The notes below the pieces were generated by a model. It did not search any database. It was given only the letters and a program-made list of their open reading frames with translations, and was not told the DNA's origin. Below, piece after piece: positions 35,976 to 48,240 of a stretch of 64,000 nt of DNA. The stretch covers positions 82,076,120 to 82,140,119 of the forward strand of contig NC_083339.1 in NCBI RefSeq assembly GCF_019175385.1, read 5' to 3'. The DNA comes from Lycium barbarum (Eukaryota > Streptophyta > Magnoliopsida > Solanales > Solanaceae). The first letter of the stretch is position 1, and each line of letters begins with the position of its first letter. The translations under genes and the position numbers were made by a program.

Positions 35976-37389
35976 TCGTCGTGCTCGTAACATATCTTTT
36001 ACGTTTATCTCATATGAAGCCCTTTATGAACATAGACTCATAATTTTCCGGAATGTAAGAAAGTTATGGAAAAATAGGAAGATTTATGCCATCGGAGTCT
36101 TGCCTTAGAAGGAAAGGGCTAGCCTAACATACCTTTTTGTTTAGCTATTCTATCGCTTGACCATTCCCCTTCAATGCTCACGTCTCTACCTTCAAGAGAG
36201 TTCGTATTAACATTAGCTAATCGATCACATGAACATGCTCAACTAAAGCTAGAGAGAATTAGGCAGCATTTCCTTTGTTTATACGACTTTCCTCGCATCA
36301 TATATCAACTCCCAAAACATCTATAATAACATTCACAATATCATAACCAACAATCTTCATTTACTCTACATTATCCACATTTCACAATTTCACTTCAATT
36401 CCTCCATTATCATAGTCATAGTTCACTATTACATTTACTCACATTTAATGCTTATCCCAAGTCCTTAATATCATTTATAACATAATCATAATCACAGCAT
36501 ATCAAGAATCATGACTCATCCCAAGCTACTACTCAAAATCTCATTATTCTCATCTTTGTAACCCATTTTCTGTCTCCTTTCATAATCTAAGTCTTTCAAC
36601 CTCTCAATATCTTAAACAACATGGAATGATCATAAAACTTACTTTAGATAGTGTAGGAATGAGGTTTGAGTGGAAATACTTCACTTGAGCCAAAACCCTA
36701 GTTCACTTCCAATGGAGTTTCTTGACTTGGATGAACTCCAATGAGTTTCTTACACTTGGTTTTCTTGGTTTGATGAAGTTGATCATAAATTTATCTTGGA
36801 TTCTTGTGGGAGAAGTGTGGAGAACTTTCTAGAGAGTTCTTGAAGTGTTGGGTAAAAAATGAAATAAATGGAATGAGGTTTAAGTCCTTATATAAATTTT
36901 AAAGTTGTCTCTACTCAGTTCTACGGACTATTATACGGTCGGTATCTTTTTTACTGGCCATATGTCTGGCCGTAGATTTAGTCCAGTGGAGGTCCCATTC
37001 TGGGCAGAACATACGGCCTAACATACGGCCAGTATGTTGGGCCGTATAATGCCCAGTTTTTCCGAACTCTTTCTCGTCGGCTCATTTGATCTCCAATCCT
37101 TATGGAACCTTCTTAACACTTGTTTAACACCTCATTAGCAATCTAAGGGACATTGTAACTCTTCTCCATGACATCATTAAGTCATCATTAATTCGATACT
37201 CGTAAATCTTATCCGACACATAACGTATACCTTGCTTTTCGTGGCAACTCTCTTCTCTTACCTCAATGTCTTTGAAATCTCAATTAGGATCATCAAATGC
37301 TATTTCTTACTTATTGAAACATCGTATACTTTGTGCCCTTCGTTAGACAATCCACTGTGCATCATCGAAAAATTTTCCGAGGTGTAACA
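35976..37389 (-). repeat. LTR G, 5'-terminal segment
   Basis: The right part of LTR G, resuming after element B. It ends at 37389 with the minus-strand start TGTTACACCTCGG, the same as LTR A. U3 palindrome-like motifs of the ACGGNCCGT type lie near 36930-37050. It abuts the reverse transcriptase of H directly, showing that G inserted into H. The right target duplication would be 37390-37394. Confidence 0.82.
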
Positions 37390-40300
37390 CTTTCTTTGGC
37401 ACAAATACGATAGGTGCTCCCTACGGTGACGAACTGGGCCTAATAAATCATTTCTCAAGCAAATATTTCAATTGACCCTTCAACTCTTTCAATTCTGCCA
37501 GAGCCATTCAGTAAGGAGGAATAGATATGGGCATGGTGTTTAGCAATACAACAATAGCAAAATCATTCTCTTTTTCCGAAGGAAGTCCTGGAAGTTGATC
37601 TGGAAATACATCCAGAAATTCATTCACTACCCGGACGGATTGAAAAGTCAGTGGCTTTGCTTCGTTATCATGAACTCGAACTATGTGATAAATGTAGCCT
37701 TTAGCTATCATCTACCTTTCCTTAAGGTAGGAAATAAACCTAACTCTAGGAGACGCTGTATTACTTTTCCATTCAAGCACGGGCTCTCCCGGAAATTGAA
37801 ATCGAACTACTTTTATTCGGCAGTCAACATTGGCATAACATGAGGCCAACCAATCCATACTCATAATCACATCAAACTCTATCATTTCAAGCTCAATTAA
37901 ATTAACTTTAGTCTAGCATTCACATACCACAATTAAACAATTCTTGTATACTCGTCTAGCTATCACGGCATCACCAACCGAAGTAGATACCTCAAAAGGT
38001 TTAATTTGCTCGGATTTCACCCCAATACGACCACTAATATAGGGAGTAATATAAGATAACATAGAACCCGGATCTATCAACGCATAAACATCATGACAGA
38101 ATATAGTCAACATACATGTAACCACATCCGGGGAGGACTACAGATCCTGTCGTCCGGCTAAAGCATAGATACGGGGCTGGGTACCACATGAACTGAATGC
38201 CCCCTCCCCCGCCACCCCTCTGCCTTTACCTCGACCAGCTGGAACCTGGGAGTCTGCCCTATCGGACGCACAGAAAAAGAACCAGCTGCTGACCCTGTGG
38301 GTTGAACCCCAACTCTACCATACCTCGAGGGACAATCACGTTTCACGTGCCCGGTCTGTCAACAAACATAACAAGCATCTATACCTTGGCAACACGGGCC
38401 CGAATGTAACTTTCTGCACTGATTACATCATGGGACTGGTGGTCTCCTCTGGCTATAATCACCACCAAACTGAGAACCTGAGTGTCACAACCCGACTAGG
38501 GGCTACGACGAGTACCCGGGGGCTAACCACCGAGCACCACTCATTCTGCTACTTACCATGCTCATTACACGTTCCTTTATCAGATTCATACTCAAATTAT
38601 AAGGAAATCATCTTTCATTTGAAAACATGAATACTTTTATATACATACGCCTCTCGGCTATCAAAATGATAATATACACACATATACATATGTACAGTAG
38701 TGACCTTGTGAGACCATATAACCCACACTACGTATCTACGAGCCTCTACTAGAGTTCTAGACTTAAGGACGGGACAAGACCCCGTCATGCCCAAAATATA
38801 CATGTACACAAAAGAATAATCATAAGCACCTCCGAATAATGGAGTGCTTTCAAATCAGCTGCTAGCTCCTATGAGTCTAGATCAGGATCACCTCCCTGTC
38901 TGCCTGTGGACATGAACACAGCGTCCAAAGAAAATGGACGTCAGTACGAACATTGTACTGAGTATGAGAGGCATAAACAATAATAAAACATCAATGAAAT
39001 GAGGAGGTATCAAATGAAGAGCAATCTGTAACTGACTGTGACTCATGAAAGAAATAACACATGCTGACTTAGTCATACTCATCATCATATCATATATGCA
39101 TAATTTATAAGCTGCTTGTCCTTATCGGATCGGTGTGATAATCAATAACATTAGCCTGCGTCCAGGCCTCCCACGTCCGGGGTATAAGCTGCCCACTCTA
39201 GTGGTGTGTATTTCTGCCCGACCATATAGGTACGGTGTAATATCATCATCATATGCTCATCATAATATGCTCGTCATAATATGCTCATCATAGTATGCTT
39301 ATCTTAATACATGCATGAAGACTCAAGGACAACTATACTTTATTGGGGTGACTTAAGGCCATGGTCCCCCGATTTCATTATGGAGCATACACAAGCATTC
39401 TGCCTCACCTTGAAGGAAGTAGTATATAAGGTGAGTGTGTACAATGCATAACATACTTAACTTAATGGTATTCTGCCTCACCTCGAAGGAAATGATGTAT
39501 GAGGTGAGTGTATACAACCTACGACATCATTAGCGTTATAGGGACGTCATATCATGAACTCTACAATCTTTATACTCAAGCTTATCATCAACATTATTGG
39601 ACTCATAACATGTCTCTTATCTAATGTAGCTATTCATGATCATAGACTTTTGACTTTCCGGTATATATAGAGAATTCATGGAGAGAAAAGAGAATCATAC
39701 CATCGGATTCATGCTATAGAAAGAAAGGAATAACCTCACATACCTTTTACGTTTAACTAATAAATCGTTCGCTTGTTCTCCTTAAATGTCACGTTTATAC
39801 CTTTAAGAGAGAATTCGCATTAACGTTAGTCAATCGACTATAAGAACGTGTCGCTACTTCTAGGGAAAATTGGGCAGCATTTCCTTTGTTTCTACTACTT
39901 TCCCCACATTCTATATCAACTCCCAAATGCTCACAACAACATTCACAATATCATAAACGACAAGCATCATTCATTTATATTATCCACATTTCACAATTTC
40001 ACTTTAATTCATCCATAATCATGACCATAGTTCTCTATCGTGTTCTTTCACATACAATACTCATTCCATATTCTACATGTCATTCATAACCTATTTACAA
40101 TCTCAACATATCCATTTTCATGATTCATTCCAACTACTACTCAACAATGTCACTATTCACACTTTCATGACCCATTTCCTATATCTTGCTACAATCCAAG
40201 TGTCTTCACTTCTCCATACTTTAAATAACATGCAAATACCATAAAACTTACCTTCGACAGTGTAGGAACAAGTTTTGAGTGGTATTACTCTTCTTGCACC

Positions 40301-42113
40301 AAAACCCTAGCTCACCTCTCTTGAAATGTCTTGACTTGGATGAACTTTGATATGTTTCTCACACTTAGTTTTGTGGATTTGATGAAGTTGATCTTAAATT
40401 TTCACTTGGATTCTTGTATTGGAAGGGTTTGGAAAGTTCTAGAGAGCTATTGGGTCGTGGAGAGAGAAAATGGAATGAACTAAATTAACATGGGTCATTA
40501 TTTTATAAATGCAAAATCTGTCCCGACGTCATTATACAGACAATTATACGGTCCGTAGAAATTTATATGGTCCGTATAATTGACCGTAAAACTGCTCCAG
40601 TGAGCGTCTCATTCTGTGTCACTTTGACGGCACATTATACGGGCCGTATAATTTGACCATGAAATCGACCCTTCAGCAACTTCATTCTGTGACAATCCTA
40701 CGGTCCATTATACGGTCCATGTAATCGACCGTATAGCCCATCCTTTCACTGATCTTTTTCTTGCCACTTTATTTGATCTCCAACCCATGGGGAACCTTCT
40801 TAGCACTTGTTTATCATTTCATTGACATTCTAAGGGACGTTATAACTCCTCTTCAAGGCACCATTTAGTTATCATTAACTCGGTACTCATAATTTCTTTC
40901 TAATACACATCGTATGCCTTGCCTTCTCTCGGCAAACTTTCTTCTCTTATCTCATTCCTTTGAAATATTAATTAGGGTCGTCAAGCGTCATTCCTTTCTT
41001 ATTAAAATATCGTATACTCGTATTCTTCGTTCGTCTATTCACTGTACGCAAATGGGGAATCTTCCAAGGTGTAACACTGAGGCTCTCCAACCCTAACCTT
41101 GTCCTGAATGAATGGAGCGATGAAATCTCCTGCCTGCAAAATGAGGAGGTGCACTAGTCACTAACTGGCCTGAATATTTGGCATATGACTGCCTCGATCC
41201 CGCTCTATAGTCGGTATGTGTACCCATAGATCTGGCCCTCTTACTTTGCCCTCTATCATATCACACTCACCCCGTTGCGGGTGTTGTTGCTCTTCTAAGT
41301 TCTTGGCATGGCCTGAGTACGGGAAATATTCATCCCCTCCTGTAATGAAGCTGTCAAGCAATCTTTAAACAAATACGGCTCTAGGCCTCTCACAAACCTA
41401 TGCACTCTATCTCTCATATGAGCCACCATGGTCGGAGCATATCTAGCCAATGAATTAAAGCGAAGGCTATACTCCCAGGCACTCATGTTCCCTTGCTTCA
41501 AATTTAAGAATCTATGCGCTCTAGCTCGACGGACCTTGGGTGGCAAGTAGTGACGAAGGAAAGCATCTACAAATTCTTGCCATACTGGAGGAGGTGCATT
41601 TTCCTTTCTTGAGGATATCCAATTATTATACCAAAGAACCGCCACATCCCAGAGTCTATAAGATGCCAGTTCCACATATTCGGTCTCGGAGGCATGGATA
41701 ATTTTTAATGTTCTCAACATCTCATCAATAAAGCCTTGCGGGTCTTCGTCCAGCTTTGACCCGAAAAACCCTGGAGGGTTCAAACTCATAAAATCCCAGG
41801 CTCGAGTGCTAGTCGCCTTGTCACCTGAACCTGTACCCTGCCGCTGTGCCTGAGCGGCATCTAATTGTGTCAGTAGCTGAATAGCTTCGGTCATTTGTTG
41901 ACCCGAAGCATCCGGTGGAGGGATTAGAGGCATAGGAGCTGGAACTGAAGCCCCCTCTTGCTCTTTTATAATAGGCGGAGTGTGAGAGGTATTAGATGGA
42001 GCCTCATTCTGGGATTCACCTTCTTCTACATGAGTTGGCGGTTCCCTTTCTATCTGCCTCTCTATCGTAGTCTTGCCCCTCCAGGCGACTGTAACTTTTC
42101 TCTTTGGCGGCAT
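37390..42113 (-). pseudogene. gag-pol: Element H gag-pol pseudogene (gag, protease, start of RT), split by LTR I
   Basis: Minus strand from MPPKRK at 42113. The gag core is at about 41790-41390 ([35 protein letters not shown]), the nucleocapsid knuckle near 38385-38335 contains an in-frame TGA, and protease has [13 protein letters not shown] (near 38085). The RT N-terminus continues to 37390, where LTR G cuts it. LTR I (38483-41076) splits gag. Several stops break the frame, for example near 37916, 37712 and 37507. The rest of H lies beyond the nested insertions, outside the window. It is a decayed host for at least two later insertions. Confidence 0.85.
38483..41076 (-). repeat. LTR I: solo LTR (2594 bp) inside H gag
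   Basis: Minus-strand ends TGTTACACC (41076) and GGTTGTGACA (38483), with perfect CTGAG duplications (38478-38482, 41077-41081). It is A-type, with the paired hairpin (38922-38961) and ACGGNCCGT-type motifs near 40549-40565 and 40635-40650. It has no interior, so it is a solo LTR. An array-like ctgcccg/ccatatagg block lies near 39110-39240. Confidence 0.92.
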
Positions 42114-42320
42114 CACTGAAATCATAACACACCAGTATAGAGGAGAAAATCTTATAATATGGCTCTATTGCACGATCGCATAAGAAGAAGAATGGTCATT
42201 TTTCCTAAATGCCCCGCAACTCCTTGTTTATAAGTGTGGTGCGCTGCATACTATAAAAAAGACTATGCTAGACACGCCTCGTAGAAACTTTCGAGCACTG
42301 AACTGCTCTGATACCACTTT
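42114..42320 (-). other. Element H leader with primer-binding site
   Basis: Non-coding leader. The reverse complement of 42305-42316 is TGGTATCAGAGC, an exact tRNA-Met primer site. The hairpin arm gtttataagtgtg (42226-42238) is the same as in A, but the loop here reads GTGCGC, one C-to-T change from GCGCGC. Confidence 0.85.
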
Positions 42321-42858
42321 TTTCACAACTTGATTAGGGGCCATGACGAGTACCCGGAGTTAACTACTGCGCACCGCTCATATTACTAATCATCATACTC
42401 AACCTGGACACATACATATATAAATACCCTAAGGCTATACATAGATATACATAAGCATGTACGGTCACCAAAAATGATATACAAAAATGTACACTGACAT
42501 CGTCATGGGACACCAACAACCCACACGTACTTATCTACGAGCCTCTACTAGAGTACTAGAAATAAAGACGGGACAGGACCCCGTCGTGCCCAAAATATAA
42601 ACACAAAAGAATATAACCGTAAGTAGCACCTCCGAAATAATGGAGTGCTCCTGTGAATCTGCTGATAAGCTCCTACGGATCCGCACCGTCTCCCTGTCTA
42701 CCTGTGGGCATGAACACAACGTCCAAAAGAAAGGACGTTAGTACAAACATCGTACTAAGTATGCATGGCATGAATAATAATAGCATAATAATGAAACAAT
42801 GAAATATGAGCTGGAGATATAACCTGCTTAACCTTTAAAGGAAAACACATGTATGCAT

Positions 42859-42900
<42 letters not shown>

Positions 42901-44538
42901 GTCATCGTCGACCCGCGTTCAGGTAACCATCATAAGCCGCCCACTAGTGGTGTCATGTCCCGCCCTCCAGGCACGGTGTAATCATAAGCATCTTGCATTA
43001 GCGGTGACATGTCCGACCATCTAGTCTCAGTGGAATCATATGCAGCCCGCCTTCGTGCTGACATGCCCGACCATCTAGGCATGGTGTAATCTCATCATCG
43101 TATACATCTCCTAAAACATACATAATAACTTAAGACAACTATAACTCTATCGGGGTGTAAGGTCGAGAACTCCCGATTCCATTGTGGAGTAATCATATCC
43201 ATCATACCTCACCTTGAAGGAACTAGTATCATAAGGTGGGTCTAGCAATAATGAATGACATTAAAGAATTGTATAAGAGTCATTAGCTTCATGGAATTAA
43301 CATATCATAAGCATTAGGATCTTTAGGCTTAGACTCATCATCACCATTATCATATTCGTGACATATCTCTTATCTTTACCTCATAAAGAGCGCTTTATCA
43401 ACGTAGACTCATAGTTCATGGAATATAAGAAAGTCATGGGGAGATAGGGGAATTCATGTCATAGGGATCACGGCTTAGACAAGAAAGGACTAGCCTTACA
43501 TACCTTGTGTCTCTTCAACTCTATCGTCTAATTGCGTGCCTCTCTAATTTGCGATTCTACCTTCAAGGGAATTCGTACTAAAATTAGATAATCGATAACA
43601 TAAGTATGCTTGAACTAAAGCTAATGAAAATTGGGCAGCATCTCCTTAGTTTCTATACAACTTTCTCCATATCATACAACAACTCCCAAACATTTATAAG
43701 AACATTTATAATCTCATAATCCACAATCTTCGTCAACCATACATCATTCAATTCTCCTATTCCCATTTCAGGGGCATCCATAACCATGGTAATTATACCT
43801 TATTGCATTCATCCTCTTATTATGTTTCTCCCAAGTTCTTCATATCATTTATAACAAGATTATATTCATAATACATCAAGAGTCATGATTCATGTCAACT
43901 GCTATTTAAGAATACCATTATTTCCACATTTGAGCTCTATATTCTATTTTCTTCCATAATCTAAGTCTTTCAACCCCTCAATACTCTCAATAATAGGAAA
44001 TAAGCATAAAACACACCTTAAGCACTTGGGAACAAGCCTTTATTCACTCTACTCCATTAGAATGAAATCTTTCACTTGCATGCCAAAGAAATTATTACTC
44101 TCCACAAACCCTAATAGGCTTCCTAGTATATGAATCTCTTAAATCTTGGCTTTTGATCTTGATTTCTTAGTATAGATTGTTGTAAAAATAGAGAGAGGGT
44201 ATTAGAGGGTTCCAGAGAGATATAGAGTCTGCTTTGGGGAGAAAGAATGAATAAAAACGTGGAAGCTTATATTTATAACTAGGGCTGGAAACTTTCAGAT
44301 TCGCGGGTCGACGAGCAGGGTCGACATCTCATCGACGAGTCGACGGTGCGTTGACGTGTCTACGGTCCGTCGACATGCGCCGTTGATTCTCTGCCTGAGA
44401 GGTCTGATTGCAGAACCTCATCAACAGTGTCAGGAGACGCAATTGATTGTCCATCCCTTGGGCCGTCGACGTTGACTTGTTTCAGCAGTTTTCTGAACTG
44501 CTCCGATTCGATTCGTTTCACTTCTAATTCCATCGTAA
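42321..44538 (-). repeat. Element H 5' LTR, truncated
   Basis: A-type LTR starting at 42321, with the terminal TG altered to TT. It has a long AT-dinucleotide run (42863-42898), an array of tcatgtcccgccctcc-type units (42935-43090), the paired hairpin (42718-42758) and a U3 region with GACGGTCCGTC-like palindromes around 44330-44375. Compared with LTR A, about 290 bp of its 5' end is missing where J begins. Confidence 0.75.
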
Positions 44539-46734
44539 TGTCAAGAATTTATGCTTATATTCCTATACACATACAAGGTAAAATATCTCGCGACCAAATC
44601 TCTTGTGCGGACAATCGTACTGAAGGTGTATACCACCAATAAGCCAAAATCTCCTAGCAATAAAACGGGAGGCGTAACAGAGCTGGGCACCCGTATACGA
44701 CCTGCTAGGTATAAGCAGACTGAAACTAAAATAATATGGCAATCTATAAAAGCATGTTGTAAACTCATCATGTCATACATCAAAAAGAACCTGTCCCTTG
44801 TGAAGCCACAGCTAACCAAAGCATAACAAAGTATACAAGCCGACAAGGCTGCCACTATACACAGGGATATCCGAGACGAACTACATCAGTATAGCTGACC
44901 AAAACATATGCACACAACCCACATATGTCTACAGACCTCTAAGAGTATAACAAAGCCTATGTCAAAGGATATATACCAACCTGACTCAAGCTCCGGAACA
45001 ATAGAGCTCTCCAAGCGGCCGAGCAGAAGTCCTAAGCTGGCGGATCGTCAAACTGAGTGTCTGTACCTGCGGGCATGAAACGCAGCCCTCGAAGAAAGAG
45101 GGTCAGTACGAAAAATGTATTGAGTATGTAAAGCATGGAATATAATAAAGAAGATCATGACTGAGTAAAAGATGATAGGAGACAAGTATGATAATCAAGA
45201 TACCAATGCATCTGTGCCTTATGAGATAAGAGTCATGCATATATAATATACTGTACCCGGCCCTTTAGTCAGGGACTTGGTGAAATAATCATATATCTAC
45301 CGCACCTGGCCCTTTAGTGAGGGACTCGGTGAAATAATCATATATACACCGTACCCGGGCCTCTAATGAGGGACTCGGTGAAATAATCATATATATACCG
45401 TACCCGACCCTCTAGTGAGGGACATAGTGAACAATGCAATGAAACTGTGCACGAGTAGAGTATTAGGAGCAATCATGTACAAAATGAATCATCATCTGAG
45501 ACTCAATAGAATAATTAGAATGAACCAACGCTTGAGAATCAAAAACAACTATCGTGTCAAGTACTACTGAGGATTAGAATTCATTAGAGTCATGTATGTT
45601 CGTTGTTCGCTTAGTTTATGTAATTCATGCCAAAAAGAAATAAGGGGTAACTTTATATACCTGTTCACTCTCCAATTATCTACACCTATTTGTCAGAGCT
45701 CGTGAGTGTACATTTAAAAGGATTCACACTATCGTTACACTCATCATAGCATACTTATGTTAAGCTTTCAAGTAAAACTGTTCTATATCCTATCGAAAAT
45801 GGGGCAGCATCTCCCCTGCTTATATGCCCAGCCCGAAACCTCAACTCAATAACCAACAACAACAACAACAACAACAACAACACCAATATCAATAACATCA
45901 TTTCCAACACCAATATATACCATAAAACAGCCCACACGTTGTTTTTTAACTTTCATAACTAATCAACTTACTAAACAATTATCTAAACACTCTATCTTTG
46001 TGAATAAACCGGTATTAATGTAAATAGAAAGAGATACATAGATTATTCTCACTAGGAAAACAATATCTTCAGTGTTCCCATAGAAACCGAACCGAATCCA
46101 CCGCAAAACAAGACTACAAACACAACTCCACGCTATCCGGAACTAAGCTAATATTCCACCGCTTAAAAATTGCTCACTTTTTTGTACCCTCACTCTCCCT
46201 TCTGATTTCTGGAAATTTCTGGCTAAAATCTGGTGAAAAGGGGGTTATTAATCTTTTTATAGGGGTCAAATTCGGGTCGGGTCACTGTACCACTACTGTA
46301 GCAAGTCGGTTACTGTAGCAGTACTGTATCATGTGTTTCTATTTTGTCAGCCAAACTTGTAACATCCATAATTCTCTACTCCGATGTCTTATCGATGAGT
46401 GCTTTGTTGCGTTGGAAACTAGACTTGATGAAATTCATTTTAGGCTTTTGCTTCACTTCAAAATACTTTATATGATAAGAGATATTCGTCCCCTAAGTTG
46501 GACCAAAAGTTTCACACAAACTTCACCTATCCTTTCTCCAAAGTTGTACTACTCCATTTCTTCCACTCATTTCCTTATAAAACCTTCTGGTATACCTTAT
46601 ATAAATCCTTCACTCATTAAATATACTTAATAATGCTTGCTCATTACATTCCAAAGTGGTTTTGCTTAACGATAACTCAATGTACTTATGTTTCAAATTT
46701 GATAAGTGCTTCTTCGAAGATACGGGGTGTAACA
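44539..46734 (-). repeat. LTR J: diverged E-type LTR, boundaries uncertain
   Basis: The right end (minus-strand start) is TGTTACACCCCG at 46734. The paired hairpin lies at 45086-45123, and four tandem units of accc-ggcccttt-agtgagggactcgg lie at 45251-45432, as in K and M. A TATA-like segment is near 45815-45830, followed by ATGCTGCCCC. The left end is unclear: a TGTCA at 44539 could be the terminus, but similarity to other E-type LTRs fades near 44660. No matching target duplication was found (cgtaa versus cgatc), so a deletion is likely. Confidence 0.65.
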
Positions 46735-47639
46735 CGATCCTCTTGGATTCGGTAGTCTGGGAGATGAATTTATCTTAAAGTAAAACAAGTTTTTGCAAAT
46801 TGTTGATCATAAGTTTTTCAAACCTTTGATTGTAAAGAATATAATTTTTTTGAAAACTATTTAAGTTAATCGTCATGACAAGTGCATTTGAGTGAGAACC
46901 TTTAGTTATTCACTGCATCTTGTGATCCAAACACCGGCTTCATCCAGTGAAATTTTTGAGACCCTCTCAAAAATTATGTCCCAGTTTAAAGCTTTGTTTC
47001 AAGCGAACTTTCATGCCGAATCTTGATGGAAGAAATTTTAAGACCCTCTTAAAATTTCTGCCCTAGTTTAAGGTCTTGCTTCAGCTAACTCTTATGCCGA
47101 ACCTTGATGGAAGAAATTTTGAGGCCCTCTCAAAATTTCTGCCCCAGTTTAGGGTCTTGGGTCGGCTAGCTCTTGGGCAGGACTGTTGTGATGGAATTTT
47201 TGAGGTCCTCTAAACAATTCTGCCCCAGATGAATATATATGGCAAAATCTCGTGCCAACTCCAAATTTCTTTTTGAAGTCCTATGTCTATGGCTTCCTAG
47301 GGGTTTCTTAGGTCTTTTGATTTGTACGATCGAGCTTGAGGAGAGCCTACGTATCCCGTCGCAGCAGGAATTAAGTCGAATATAGTTCAGAATAAAAGTA
47401 ATTGATTTTTTCTAATGCGACCGAATCCTATATGGACTTCCTATGTATTACTCCTTGGGAAATTAGGTCATTTCGTAGTTCATATTACAAGAAAATCATT
47501 TGTTTTTTTTTTATCTATTACAAAGGGAAGACCAAATGCGATGTGGATTTTCTGCGTATCTCCGCCATAAGAGATAGGTCTTAATGTAGCGATTACAAGC
47601 AAAAGTGCGATTACAAATTGAAAATCATCTCTTAACGTG
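46735..47639 (-). other. Tat/Ogre remnant L: region downstream of pol
   Basis: Non-coding sequence following the L integrase on the minus strand. It contains three to four copies of an 81-83 bp unit (46949-47232) and later degenerate copies of a cctacgtatcc-type motif (47346-47580), which I associate with Tat/Ogre elements in Solanaceae. I see no gene in it. Confidence 0.6.
46949..47232. repeat. 81-83 bp tandem repeat in remnant L
   Basis: Units start near 46949, 47032, 47113 and 47194, the last one partial. Each contains an inverted repeat of the form GAAATTTT-gaggccctc-AAAATTTC followed by TGCCCCAGTTTA, so each unit could form a hairpin. Confidence 0.85.
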
Positions 47640-48240
47640 TAATATCGCTTGATTGCGTCTGAATTGATCGCCTTGGGCCATTCTTGGCCGTCCATTTCTA
47701 CCAGTATTATTGCTCTTTCGGAGAGTACCCTGCGGACAACTTACGGGCCTTGCCAGTTGGTTGTGAACTTTCCTTTGTACTCGTCTTGGTGTGGGAATAC
47801 TCACTTGAGTACTAGTTCTCCTATCTGAAAAAGTCGAGCTCTGACTCGCTTATTGAAGGCTTGAACCATTCTTTGTTGGTATAACAAGTCGTGGCATATG
47901 ACAATCATCCTCTTCTCATCAATTAGAGCTAGCTGCTCGTATCGGTTTTGAACCCATTCTGCATTGCCCAACTCTGCTTCTTGAATGATTCTTAGTGAAG
48001 GTATGACTGCTTCGGTGCCACAGACAAGTAGGTATGGAGTTTCCCCTTTGAAGTCCGAGCTATTGTTCGGAATCCAAGCAATGCATAGGGAAACAATTCA
48101 TGCCAACACTTGTAATTGTCTGTCATCTTTCTTAATATCCTCTTGATATTCTTGTTCGCTGCCTCTAGGACTCCATTCATTTTTGGTCGACAGGCTGTGG
48201 ATTTTCGATGGGTTATCTGAAATTGTTCACAGATGTCTTT
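47640..48240 (-). pseudogene. pol: Tat/Ogre-type integrase C-terminal pseudogene (L)
   Basis: The minus-strand translation reads ITHRKSTACRP, then MNGVLEAANKNIKRILRKM and WHELFPYALLGFRT (48180-48060), typical of Tat/Ogre integrases and unlike the Tekay integrases elsewhere in the window. After a frameshift near 48030 come ELGNAEWVQNRYEQLALIDEKR and AFNKRVRARLFQIGELVLK. It ends in GQEWPKAINSDAIKRYY near 47640. At least one further stop occurs near 47800. It is cut at 48240 by element M. Confidence 0.82.

Noticed and set aside
44551..44855. Overlapping 91- and 104-residue frames near the H-J junction
   Set aside because: They span an irregular LTR junction, lie on opposite strands and have no recognisable domain.
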